A stretch of 57,626 nucleotides of DNA from Acidobacteriota bacterium (GTDB lineage Bacteria > Acidobacteriota > Vicinamibacteria > Marinacidobacterales > Marinacidobacteraceae). Every line of letters begins with the position of its first letter. Position 1 is the first letter of the stretch. The translations under genes and the position numbers were made by a program. Below, one piece after another: positions 1-7,886 of this stretch. The stretch covers positions 1-57,626 of the forward strand of contig JAJEAO010000014.1 in assembly GCA_022822745.1 (NCBI GenBank), in the 5' to 3' direction. The notes beneath the pieces were generated by a model. That model had not been told where the DNA came from. It did not search any database and worked only from the letters and a program-made list of their open reading frames with translations.

Positions 1-55
1 CTCCGGCACTGTACTACTTACACTATATCAATGACTTACAGAAACATCAACTACT
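1..55. other. AT-rich window edge, likely mobile-element or repeat border
   Basis: The first 55 bases are much richer in A+T than the coding DNA that follows, and the reading frame of the next gene meets a stop codon (TGA at 32-34) here. The segment contains CTGTACT (9-15) and AATGACTTAC (30-39). The same two words recur in the same order and nearly the same spacing at the far end of the window. I infer that both edges lie in a repeated element; no transposase is visible to confirm it. Confidence 0.4.
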
Positions 56-1708
56 TTGATCGCGGATCAAGGGCTGGCGCCGGCCGGCTACCACGCCGTC
101 AATGTGCTGCTCCACACCCTCAACACGGCGCTCCTCTGGCGCATCCTGGCGCGCCTCGGGACGCCGGGCGCCTGGTTCGCCGCGGCGGTGTTCGCGGTCC
201 ACCCGGTCCATGTGGAAGCGGTGGCTTGGGTGATCGGCCGCAAGGATCTGCTCGCGACGGCGTGTTGTCTGGGGGCGTTCCTGGTCTGGTTGGGGTTCGT
301 GGCGGCGCCGAAGACTCGGAGTTATCTCGCCGCCCTCGGGCTGTATGCGGCCGGACTGCTCTCGAAGGGGATCGCGGTGACGCTTCCGGCCGTGCTCCTC
401 GTCGAAGCGTGGTGGCGGCGAGGCCGCATCACCGTGGCGGATCTTCGGCGGACGGCGCCTTTCGTCGTCGTCGGCGTCGGGCTCTCCGCCGTGGATCTCG
501 CGTTCTACGCACGGGGGAACCTCTCCTTCGACTACTCGATCCTCGAACGGACGCGCATCGCGGCGCAGTCCCTGTGGTTCTACGCGGGCAAGCTGCTCTG
601 GCCCCGGGATCTGGCGCTCCTCTACGCCCACTGGGACTTCGAGAACCTGCTGGCCTGGGGATACCTCGCGGCGGCTGTTGTCCTGGTCGCCGCTCTCGTG
701 GCGTTGCGGGGCCGGCTGGGACGGGCGCCGCTCGCCGGAACGCTGATGTTCGGAGTGGCGCTGGCGCCCGTGCTCGGCTTCCTCGACTTCGGGTACATGA
801 ACGTTTCCTTCGCCGCCGACCGCTACCAGTACCTGGCGAGCGGAGCCGGGATCGCGCTCGTTGTCGGGGCCGTCGCCAGCGGCCTTCGGCGCGTCCCGGA
901 CGCGGCGAAACGGGCCGCCGTCGGAGCGGTATCCCTCATCCTCGTCCTGCTCGGGGCTGCGACCTGGATGCAGACCGGCGTCTATCGGGATGACGCGACG
1001 CTCTTCGAACATGCGGCGGCCACGAATCGGGATTCCGTGTCGGCGCACGCCTTCGCGGGGCAGACGGCCATGGAGGCGGAGAGGTGGGGTGACGCCGAGA
1101 AGCACTTCTCTGCGGCGATCGAGCTGCAACCGGCCGACCTGGCGTCACGACACAATGTCGCCGAATCGCAGCGCCACCGGGGTCTCAACGAGGAGGCGCT
1201 GTGTTCCTACGAGTCGGTGCTGGCGCTCGATCCCGACTACGCGGCGTCGCATGCAGGCATGGGCGTCGCGCTGGCCGCGATGGAGCGACGCGAAGAGGCG
1301 GTGGCTGCGTTCCGCCGCTCGCTCTCGCTGGCGCCGGGCGCCCCGAGCGCACCGGGTCAGCGTTTCCTGCTGGCGCGGCTCCTGACCGGGCTCGACCGAG
1401 CCGACGAGGCTGCGGCCGAGTACGAGCAGATCCTCGATGCCGACGCGGACAATGCGCAGGCGCAGCGTCTTCTGGGCGCGATCCGTTTCGCCCAGGAGCG
1501 TTATCCGGAGGCGCTCGACCTGTTCGAGGCGGTGGTCGAGAGTCATCCGGAGCTCGCCCAGGATCAGGTCAACGTCGGCGCCACGCTCTACCTGCTCGGC
1601 CGCCTGGACGAAGCCATTCTCCGCTACGAGAATGCGGTCGCGCTCGATCCGGAGGACGAGTCGGCGAGCGCCCTGCTGTCCCGTCTGCGGGAGGAAGCGG
1701 GGCGATGA
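56..1708 (+). CDS. TMTC-like TPR membrane protein, 5' truncated
   Basis: The N-terminal half has several hydrophobic segments and the stretch GYHAVNVLLHTLNTALLW. This is the recognisable core of the bacterial relatives of TMTC/O-mannosyltransferase-type TPR proteins, where a YHxxNVLLH motif lies about 80 residues in from the true start. From about residue 320 to 540 there are about six TPR units with alternating A and E residues, for example AxGVALAAMERREEAVAAFRRSL. The catalytic N-terminus is missing: the frame opens with a TTG at 56 and is closed upstream by a TGA in AT-rich sequence. I read it as a gene cut by a mobile-element end or contig edge. The family is thought to act in glycosylation of exported proteins; the role here is unknown. 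Confidence 0.7.
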   Translation: MIADQGLAPAGYHAVNVLLHTLNTALLWRILARLGTPGAWFAAAVFAVHPVHVEAVAWVIGRKDLLATACCLGAFLVWLGFVAAPKTRSYLAALGLYAAGLLSKGIAVTLPAVLLVEAWWRRGRITVADLRRTAPFVVVGVGLSAVDLAFYARGNLSFDYSILERTRIAAQSLWFYAGKLLWPRDLALLYAHWDFENLLAWGYLAAAVVLVAALVALRGRLGRAPLAGTLMFGVALAPVLGFLDFGYMNVSFAADRYQYLASGAGIALVVGAVASGLRRVPDAAKRAAVGAVSLILVLLGAATWMQTGVYRDDATLFEHAAATNRDSVSAHAFAGQTAMEAERWGDAEKHFSAAIELQPADLASRHNVAESQRHRGLNEEALCSYESVLALDPDYAASHAGMGVALAAMERREEAVAAFRRSLSLAPGAPSAPGQRFLLARLLTGLDRADEAAAEYEQILDADADNAQAQRLLGAIRFAQERYPEALDLFEAVVESHPELAQDQVNVGATLYLLGRLDEAILRYENAVALDPEDESASALLSRLREEAGR

Positions 1709-1732
1709 GGCGCCGGTAGGCTTCGCAGTCGC

Positions 1733-2251
1733 ATGTCCGAGCCGCGCCCCGCCGAACGCGATCCCGGCCGGTTCTACGAGGACTTCCGGGTCGGGCAACG
1801 CATCGTCCATCCACTCGGACGCACCGTGTACGCCGCCGACAACGCGTGGTTCTCGCTGCTCACCCAGAACCAGAATCCGATCCACGTGGACCGGCATTTC
1901 AGCGAACGCACGCCGTTCGGAAAGCCGCTCGTGAACTCGTGTCTCACCCTCGCGCTCGCCACCGGGCAGTCGGTGAACGACCTGACCCGGAACGTGTTCG
2001 CGAACCTGGGCTGGGAAGAAGTTCGTCTTCCGGCGCCGCTGTTCGAGGGGGATACCCTGACCTCCGAGAGCGAAGTGCTCGCGGTGCGGGCGTCTGGTTC
2101 GAGACCGGAGGCGGGGATCGTCACGGTGCGAACCACGGGTCGGAAGCAGGACGGCACGGTCGTGATCTCGTTCCGCCGGACCTTCCTGATCTGGAAGCGG
2201 GCCCACGCTCCCTCGTCGGGGCAGGGGAACTCGGGCCGGGAGAACGGCTGA
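1733..2251 (+). CDS. MaoC-family hydratase (hot-dog fold)
   Basis: A 172-residue protein with the hot-dog-fold pattern of MaoC dehydratases: RFYEDFRVGQ near the N-terminus, then the hydratase motif TQNQNPIHVD followed by FGKPLVNSCLTLALATG. The D/N-P-x-H-x-D arrangement (NPIHVD) carries the usual catalytic Asp/Asn-His pair. Members hydrate enoyl-CoA or related CoA thioesters such as mesaconyl-CoA. The substrate cannot be told from sequence and no CoA-pathway gene lies beside it. The gene lies 24 bases after the TPR gene, and its TGA shares one base with the ATG of the next ORF, so the three are probably one transcript. Confidence 0.8.
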   Translation: MSEPRPAERDPGRFYEDFRVGQRIVHPLGRTVYAADNAWFSLLTQNQNPIHVDRHFSERTPFGKPLVNSCLTLALATGQSVNDLTRNVFANLGWEEVRLPAPLFEGDTLTSESEVLAVRASGSRPEAGIVTVRTTGRKQDGTVVISFRRTFLIWKRAHAPSSGQGNSGRENG

Positions 2252-2589
2252 TGCGCGGCGGTCGTGTCCTTTTCGCGCTCATCGCAGCGGCGCAGGTGAA
2301 CTGTTCCGTGGTTCTGACCAAGGGTCCGCCCCAGCCGGGGGCCTCGAACTTCGATCCGACCGGCCGCTACGACGAGGGGCTTCCCTGCACCACGAGTCGC
2401 CTGTGGCCCGCGGTGGACCTCGGTCTCATGCTCTGGGTTCTCGCAGTGACGGCGAACTACCCACCGGAAGCGACAGACGATCGGCTCGACGGCCTGTTCA
2501 CCGCCGCCGGAGCAGCCACCTCGGCCTGGATCGGCTTCGGACGGACGAACGCCTGCCGGGCCTTCGCGCGCGACCTGCCGTCCTCATGA
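2251..2589 (+). CDS. small exported or membrane hypothetical protein
   Basis: A 112-residue ORF whose ATG overlaps the stop of the MaoC gene (TGATG). It starts with a short hydrophobic leader (VLFALIAAAQVNC) that could be a signal peptide or a weak lipoprotein signal; the residues before the Cys do not fit a good lipobox. Two further hydrophobic, glycine/alanine-rich stretches lie near residues 48-62 and 80-95. I do not recognise the family. Translational coupling to the MaoC gene is the best support that it is real. Confidence 0.5.
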   Translation: MRGGRVLFALIAAAQVNCSVVLTKGPPQPGASNFDPTGRYDEGLPCTTSRLWPAVDLGLMLWVLAVTANYPPEATDDRLDGLFTAAGAATSAWIGFGRTNACRAFARDLPSS

Positions 2590-2644
2590 AGCCTGGTGTC
2601 TCCAGCCCGCCGGGCGGAGTCCGACGCGAGGGGATGCCTCGGAC

Positions 2645-3244
2645 TCACGCCCGGTCGGGTGGGAATGCCTCGACGCGGGCCACGGTGCGCCTCAGACTCG
2701 GCGAGTGCTCGCAGGCAGTCCGAACGTCCCATTGCGCGATCACGAAGTCGCGTAGCCGACCGTTGTAGTCCGGCCCGACCCGGCTCGTGGAGCGCGGCCG
2801 AGGCACGAGATCGCGGCGAACGCTGCTCGACCGCGACTTCCGCGCCAGGCTGACCAGAAACTCCTTTGGCTGCGGCAGGCGGTCGGTGTCGAGCGGAATT
2901 CGGTGCTCAGGCACCTGGAGAAAACGAGCTGCGCGGGCTCGGTCAGCCAGAATCCACGACTCCACTTCCATCGTGGCGAAGCGACAGAGAAGGTTGGCGT
3001 GAATCGGCTCCTCGACCTCTGCGATCGCACGCGGCGGACAGCGATCGAGCGTGTCCTGATCGGTCAGAACGAAGAACGGGCAGCCACGCGCCGAGCGGTT
3101 GATGGCGCGGATCCTGGTTCGGATCATGTCCTTCGACCATCGGATCTGGTTCACGATCTGGCACTCGGGCGCGACGGTCTTCAGGATCCTGGCAGCCACC
3201 GCGCCGCCGAGCAGATCCTCCACGATCAGTACGATCGAGGTCAC
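2645..3244 (-). CDS. TOPRIM-like protein, partner of the AAA ATPase (possible defence effector)
   Basis: A 199-residue protein that begins two bases after the AAA ATPase gene (GTG start at 3244), so the two are almost certainly translated together. The N-terminus TSIVLIVED carries an acidic residue (Glu9) at the end of a first beta strand, and FFVLTDQDT carries a DxD pair (Asp62, Asp64). This spacing is that of a TOPRIM metal site. AAA15-type ATPases paired with small TOPRIM proteins are known from anti-phage systems such as PARIS, and DUF4276 proteins occupy similar positions. I infer a nuclease or RNase-type effector restrained by the ATPase. Family membership is from motif reading only, and a housekeeping role is not excluded. 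Confidence 0.6.
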   Translation of the reverse strand: MTSIVLIVEDLLGGAVAARILKTVAPECQIVNQIRWSKDMIRTRIRAINRSARGCPFFVLTDQDTLDRCPPRAIAEVEEPIHANLLCRFATMEVESWILADRARAARFLQVPEHRIPLDTDRLPQPKEFLVSLARKSRSSSVRRDLVPRPRSTSRVGPDYNGRLRDFVIAQWDVRTACEHSPSLRRTVARVEAFPPDRA

Positions 3245-3246
3245 GA

Positions 3247-4398
3247 TCAGAAGGGCAGCAGTCCCTGGCGGAGTCCGACGGGGCGCGTCCTCGCCACGAC
3301 TGCCTCTCCCACGCAGGCCCCCGCTTCGAGGACCAGTCGCACGTCCCGCTCGTCGGACGAGACCGTGACTGCCGTGCCTTCCGCTCCGGGTGACAGGAGG
3401 AGCACTTCCTCGCCTCCGATGCCGGGGTCGCTCAGGAGTTCGCTGCTGTGCGTGCTCACCAGGATCTGGCGCCGCCGCTTGCGCCCGGCGCGGTGGAGAA
3501 GGGACGGAAGCTGCTCCACGACCCCCGTATGCAGCGACAGTTCCGGCTCCTCCAGGAGAAGAGGGGCATCTCCTTCCAGAAGTGACCAGAGAAGCGCGAT
3601 CAACCGGAGGGTTCCGTCGGAGAACTGGTTCTCACGCTGGCGGCCGGCGTTCGGGCGCCAGTGTTCATACCGTCCTGCGAGGTGAGGCCGCCCGGTGGTT
3701 TCGTCCCGCTCGAATTGCAGGTCTCTCAGTTGTGGAACGGCTGCCTTGAGGACCTTGTTGATCCGGGTGAACCGGCTCTTCCGTGTCCTCGACGGGGTGC
3801 CGGCCACGGTCTGGAGGAATCCCTGGCCGAAGGGATCGTCCTCGACGACCCGACCCTGGATCTCGTCCGCATGGCGTATCAGTTGCGGAACCAGGTGCGC
3901 GTAGCGGATGTCCTCGAAGAACTGTCGGAGGCCTCGGAATGCCTCGTTGTTGTTGACCTGCTCCAGATAGGTCTCCTCGAGTCGCTCGGCATCCATCTCG
4001 TCCTGCTCGTTGGGCCGGGCGAGGATCTGCCGGTCCCGATCCCAGACCCTCTCGAACGAGATGTACTGCCGGCGGAACCCTCGGGACTCCTGCCGCAGAC
4101 CAATCTCGTAGCGCCATCGCGGTCGAGCGTCGGACGCGGCGATCTCGACTCCGATGGAGACCTCCGGATCCTTCCGGGCATTCAGGCAGCGGATGCGGGA
4201 CAGCCCGCCCCGCCGCTGGATGGCTTCCTGGAGGCCTCCGCCGCGCTTTTTCGCTATGTCGCGCAGGAACCGGAAGACATCGAGAAGGTTCGACTTGCCC
4301 GATGCATTCGGGCCGACGAGGAACTGGCGCCACCCGAGACGCACGTTGGCGTGCCGAAAGTTCCGCCAGTTCTTGAGCGTGAGCTTGCTGACGTACAT
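3247..4398 (-). CDS. AAA family ATPase (AAA15/AAA_21, OLD/RecF-like)
   Basis: A 383-residue SMC/RecF-type ABC ATPase. The N-terminal MYVSKLTLKNWRNFRHANV is the usual opening of AAA15 proteins. The Walker A is GPNASGKS (residues 29-36), followed by NLLDVFRFL. Near the C-terminus are a signature-like NQFSDGTLRLIALL, a Walker B PLLLEEPELSLH and the switch His in ILVSTHSSELL. The start at 4398 was chosen because the family begins at this point; a longer frame to 4446 exists but adds unrelated sequence. The gene lies between an AlbA_2 protein and a TOPRIM-like protein on the same strand. Such ATPases usually act as sensors or motors in RloAB-, PARIS- or OLD-like defence modules; that role is inferred here. 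Confidence 0.75.
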   Translation of the reverse strand: MYVSKLTLKNWRNFRHANVRLGWRQFLVGPNASGKSNLLDVFRFLRDIAKKRGGGLQEAIQRRGGLSRIRCLNARKDPEVSIGVEIAASDARPRWRYEIGLRQESRGFRRQYISFERVWDRDRQILARPNEQDEMDAERLEETYLEQVNNNEAFRGLRQFFEDIRYAHLVPQLIRHADEIQGRVVEDDPFGQGFLQTVAGTPSRTRKSRFTRINKVLKAAVPQLRDLQFERDETTGRPHLAGRYEHWRPNAGRQRENQFSDGTLRLIALLWSLLEGDAPLLLEEPELSLHTGVVEQLPSLLHRAGRKRRRQILVSTHSSELLSDPGIGGEEVLLLSPGAEGTAVTVSSDERDVRLVLEAGACVGEAVVARTRPVGLRQGLLPF

Positions 4399-4553
4399 GG
4401 ACGAGCGTCGGGACTCTGGGGTGGCGGCCCAGGGTGGGACGGACACCGCCCGATTCTACGCGGCTCCAGGTTGCGGCGGTGCGCCCGGTACGAGGCCCGG
4501 AGCGGCGCTGCAGGGGGAGCCGCGTGGCGATTCCTTCTCCCGGTCGGGCCGGA

Positions 4554-5786
4554 TCAGCGTGAGGAACGGGAGCGCAGCGGCGGGGCCGGCCGAAGGACGC
4601 AACGCACCCAGTTCGCGTCGGTCTCGAATTCCGGCTCCGGGCTGCCGTTGTCGCGAAGCGCCCGGCGGGCGGTCGTGATGCCGAGTCCGAAGCGCTGCGC
4701 AAGGCCAAGCACCCGCATCGCTTCGGCGAGCGAGGGGTTGCGGTAGTCCACGAGTCCGGGTTGCCCGAAGGTTTCCGGCGTGACGATGCCGAATGGACCG
4801 CCCGGACTCAGGATTTCGAGCCGGTCGGGGAACCAGCAGACACGGATGTAGGCGGAGGTTCCCTCGTAGGTGCGGTGGAGGACGGCGTTGCGCAGGACCT
4901 GCTTGAACGCAGCGGGCGGGTAGGTGTGGCGCCGCCGCTCCAGCCGAGCGGATGTGAAGTCCACGGCGGTGCGATTGTGGGAGGCGAATTTGTCTTCCAT
5001 CCGGCGCACGACGTCCTCGAGCCGTCCTTCGCACCGCATCGCGTCCGCGATCTCGCCATCGTCGCCGCCGCTGACGCGAAGGAACTGCGCATAGGCGCCG
5101 GCGACGAACCGCTGGGGCTGCCGTCCCAGGACGAGGACTCCGGTGAGTGTCGGCCTCGGCTCCTGCGCCGAAAGGATCATGCGCCCGGCAGCGAGGCGCT
5201 CGACGAGGCTGCGATCGTTCGCCTCCAGGGTTTCGGGGTCAAGCGCCCGCGGAAGGTACTCATCCTCGAACCATCGCAGGTTGAGGTCCGAGAGAGAGGC
5301 GCCCGGAACCGGCCGGGAGTCGAAGTGGGGATCGCGATAGCGGCGCTTCTCGTTCAGGATCCGCTCGTCCTGCGGCCCCGCGATGGCCCGCCGCGGCCCG
5401 ATTCGCACCCAGATCCTTCCCCGGTGACGGACCGGCGGGGAGTCCGAGGGCTCGACGAAGAGGACGGCGATCGGCTCGTCGCGGAGGATCCTTCGCTGGA
5501 CGGTCAGCGTCGGCGGGGGGACGAGCTGGCCGTCGGTGCGCATGTCAGACAGCCGTCTCAGCAGCTCGTCCGTGATTTCGAGGCCCGACGGGGCGCCGTC
5601 GTCATGGACGCCGACGAAGATGACGCCGGTCTGTCGGGAGTCCGGCAGATCGTTCGCCATGGCGCAGATCGCCTGCCGGATCATCCGGGGGGTGTCGCCG
5701 CGGAACGACGCCTTTCTCTCGACGCGGTCCGACTCCGGCGCCGCCAGCAGCGCCTCCAGCGCCCGGTCGGTCGGCAGGTCGCTCAT
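4554..5786 (-). CDS. AlbA_2 (Schlafen-type) ATP-binding protein
   Basis: A 410-residue protein. Residues about 18-110 form an AlbA_2 domain: ESDRVERKASF, then a conserved Ile-rich strand with AMANDLPD and GVIFVGVHDDG. The C-terminal part has the GHKL-like HATPase_c_4 region: AFKQVLRNAVLHRTYEG, then RLEILSPGGPFG and RNPSLAEAMRVLGLAQRFGLGI. This architecture is common in proteins annotated as putative transcriptional regulators or RecG-like ATP-binding proteins, and many lie in defence islands. It is the first gene of a three-gene same-strand set with the AAA ATPase and the TOPRIM-like protein. The 155-base gap after it means co-transcription is likely but not proved. Confidence 0.75.
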   Translation of the reverse strand: MSDLPTDRALEALLAAPESDRVERKASFRGDTPRMIRQAICAMANDLPDSRQTGVIFVGVHDDGAPSGLEITDELLRRLSDMRTDGQLVPPPTLTVQRRILRDEPIAVLFVEPSDSPPVRHRGRIWVRIGPRRAIAGPQDERILNEKRRYRDPHFDSRPVPGASLSDLNLRWFEDEYLPRALDPETLEANDRSLVERLAAGRMILSAQEPRPTLTGVLVLGRQPQRFVAGAYAQFLRVSGGDDGEIADAMRCEGRLEDVVRRMEDKFASHNRTAVDFTSARLERRRHTYPPAAFKQVLRNAVLHRTYEGTSAYIRVCWFPDRLEILSPGGPFGIVTPETFGQPGLVDYRNPSLAEAMRVLGLAQRFGLGITTARRALRDNGSPEPEFETDANWVRCVLRPAPPLRSRSSR

Positions 5787-5796
5787 GCGGTCCCGG

Positions 5797-7476
5797 TCAG
5801 CGGAGGCCGCGGAGCGAGGCCACGATCTGCTCGCTGCCCCTGGGCGGCGGTCCGGTGCGGCGGCTCACAAACCACGTCACTCCGAAGTTCAGCAGCATGC
5901 CGAGCGCGCCGATCCCCTCCGGGCTGATCCCGAACCACCACGACTCCGGGCCGCTCCACTCGAACACCTTGAACCAGCCGATGTAGATCGCGGTGAATCC
6001 GGTGCCCGCGACCATGCCGGCGACGGCGCCCCGGGCCGTCACCCAGGTCGTGAACACTCCGAGCACGAGAACCGGGAAGAAGCTGGCGGCGGCGAGGCCG
6101 AAGGCGAAGGCGACGACCGCGGCGACGTAGTCGGGTGGGTAGATCCCCACCACGATCGCGACCACGCAGGCGCCCGCCGCCGAGAGCCGGGCCGCGACCA
6201 GCTCGCTCCGCTCGCTCATGTCGGGGCGGAGGAAGCTCTTCAGCAGGTCGTGGGACACCGAGGCCGAGATGACCAGCAGCAGCCCCGCAGCGGTGGAGAG
6301 CGCGGCGGCGAGCCCGCCGGCCGCGACCAGTCCCACGACCCAGCTCGGCAGCTCGGCGATCTCCGGGTTGGCGAGCACCATGATGTCGCGATCGATCATC
6401 AGCTCGGCGCCCGCGCCTTCGCCGTACTGGATCAGCCCGTCCCCGTTCCGGTCAGTGAACCGGATCAGTCCGGTGGCCTCCCAGTTCCGGAACCACTGCG
6501 GGACGTCGGCGATCGGCGTGTTGTGGAGCGTCTGGATCAGGTTCACCCGGGCGAACGCGGCGACCGCCGGGGCAGTGGTGTAGAGGATGGCGATGAACGC
6601 GAGCGCCCAGAGCACGCTCCAGCGGGCGAGCCGCGCCGACTTGACCGTGTAGAACCGGATCAGGACATGCGGGAGGCCGGCGGTGCCCGCCATCAGGGCG
6701 AGCGTGATCGCGAACACGTCCTGGAGGGTCTTCTTGCCGGCGAGGAAGGCCCCGGTGTACTCGGGAAGGCCCAGATCCCGGTGGATGTGATCAATGGCGC
6801 GGAGCAGCGCCACCCCGGCGCGTTCGCCCTCGATGAGCGTCGAGCCGAACCCGATCTGCGGGATCGGATTGCCGGTCATCTTCCACGAGATCGCGGCGGC
6901 GGGGATCAGGAACGCCACGATCAGCACGCAGTACTGCGCCACCTGCGTGTAGGTGATGCCGCGCATCCCCCCGAGAGTGGCGTAGAGCAGGACGATGACC
7001 CCGCCGATCAGGACGCCGTACTCGACCGGGATCGTGAGGAAGCGCGAGAACACGACCCCCACGCCCCGCATCTGCCCGGCCACGTAGGTGAACGAGATGA
7101 ACACCGCGCAGGCCACCGCCACCAGCCGCGCTGTCTGCGAGGCGTAGCGGTCGCCGACGAACTCCGGGATCGTGTAGCGGCCGTAGCGGCGGAGGTAGGG
7201 CGCGACGAGCAGCGCCAGCAGGACATAGCCGCCGGTCCAACCCATGAGGTAGATCGCCCCGTCGTAGCCCATGAACGAGATCAGCCCCGCCATGGACAGG
7301 AACGACGCCGCGCTCATCCAGTCGGCGCCGGTGGCCATCCCGTTCGCGACCGCCGAGACGCCCCGCCCGGCGACGTAGAAGCCGGAGGTCGTCCCGACCC
7401 GACTGGCCACCGCGATGGCGGTGTAGAGCGCGAAGCTGAGCGCGACGAACAGCAGCGTCCAGCCCGCGATCGTCAC
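5797..7476 (-). CDS. sodium:solute symporter, large subunit (ActP/VC_2705 type)
   Basis: A polytopic membrane protein of 559 residues with about 13 hydrophobic segments. SSS-family signatures are clear: FYVAGRGVSAVANGMATGADWMSAASFLSM early, then YGRYTIPEFVGDRY and LGGMRGITYTQVAQY. It most resembles acetate/monocarboxylate:cation symporters of the VC_2705 group, which work with a DUF4212 small subunit. That subunit is encoded directly upstream, with a GTGA overlap: the GTG at 7476 overlaps the small subunit's TGA. I chose this start because homology begins here and the upstream frame is arginine-rich shadow. The hydrophilic loop with DRNGDGLIQYGEG resembles an EF-hand-like Ca2+ site, which is odd but seen in some members. 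The substrate is probably a small carboxylate. Confidence 0.85.
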   Translation of the reverse strand: MTIAGWTLLFVALSFALYTAIAVASRVGTTSGFYVAGRGVSAVANGMATGADWMSAASFLSMAGLISFMGYDGAIYLMGWTGGYVLLALLVAPYLRRYGRYTIPEFVGDRYASQTARLVAVACAVFISFTYVAGQMRGVGVVFSRFLTIPVEYGVLIGGVIVLLYATLGGMRGITYTQVAQYCVLIVAFLIPAAAISWKMTGNPIPQIGFGSTLIEGERAGVALLRAIDHIHRDLGLPEYTGAFLAGKKTLQDVFAITLALMAGTAGLPHVLIRFYTVKSARLARWSVLWALAFIAILYTTAPAVAAFARVNLIQTLHNTPIADVPQWFRNWEATGLIRFTDRNGDGLIQYGEGAGAELMIDRDIMVLANPEIAELPSWVVGLVAAGGLAAALSTAAGLLLVISASVSHDLLKSFLRPDMSERSELVAARLSAAGACVVAIVVGIYPPDYVAAVVAFAFGLAAASFFPVLVLGVFTTWVTARGAVAGMVAGTGFTAIYIGWFKVFEWSGPESWWFGISPEGIGALGMLLNFGVTWFVSRRTGPPPRGSEQIVASLRGLR

Positions 7477-7745
7477 GAGGAATCCCCCTCGGGATCCTCG
7501 TCGTCCCCCTCGATGCGGTCCATGACGACAGCGTTGATCGCGAGGAGGATCACGAACACGATGATGGCGCCCTGCTGGGCGAACCAGAATCCGAGCGGGA
7601 AGCCGCCGATCCAGACCCGGTTCAGCGGGGCGGCGAACAGCACGCCGAGACCGAGCGACACCGTGAACCACACGGCGAGCAGGACCGCGATCAGGCGCAG
7701 GCTCCTCCGCCAGCGATTCGCGCGTCGCGCGGGGGAATCAGGCAC
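7473..7745 (-). CDS. DUF4212 small subunit of the sodium:solute symporter
   Basis: A 90-residue protein with two membrane segments (LIAVLLAVWFTVSLGLGVLFA and LGFWFAQQGAIIVFVILLAINAVV, given here as landmarks) joined by a short loop with PLNRVWIGGFPLGFWFAQQG, the hallmark of DUF4212. It ends in an acidic tail (EGDDEDPEGDSS). DUF4212 proteins occur almost only beside VC_2705-type symporters and are considered their small subunit, which fits the overlap with the next gene. The GTG start has no clear Shine-Dalgarno sequence. A 141-base gap upstream separates it from the end of bshC and probably holds the promoter. Confidence 0.85.
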   Translation of the reverse strand: MPDSPARRANRWRRSLRLIAVLLAVWFTVSLGLGVLFAAPLNRVWIGGFPLGFWFAQQGAIIVFVILLAINAVVMDRIEGDDEDPEGDSS

Positions 7746-7886
7746 GGCGGGAGAGATTACCCGGCTGGCGCGCCGGGCTACGATCGCCGGCGCGCCGGAC
7801 CGGTTCTCGCGGTAGCGGCTCTGCCGGGCGCGTCAGCCGGAACGGGTCGCTCGACGCCGGGGCCAGCGGCGCTCCCTGGCGGCGAA

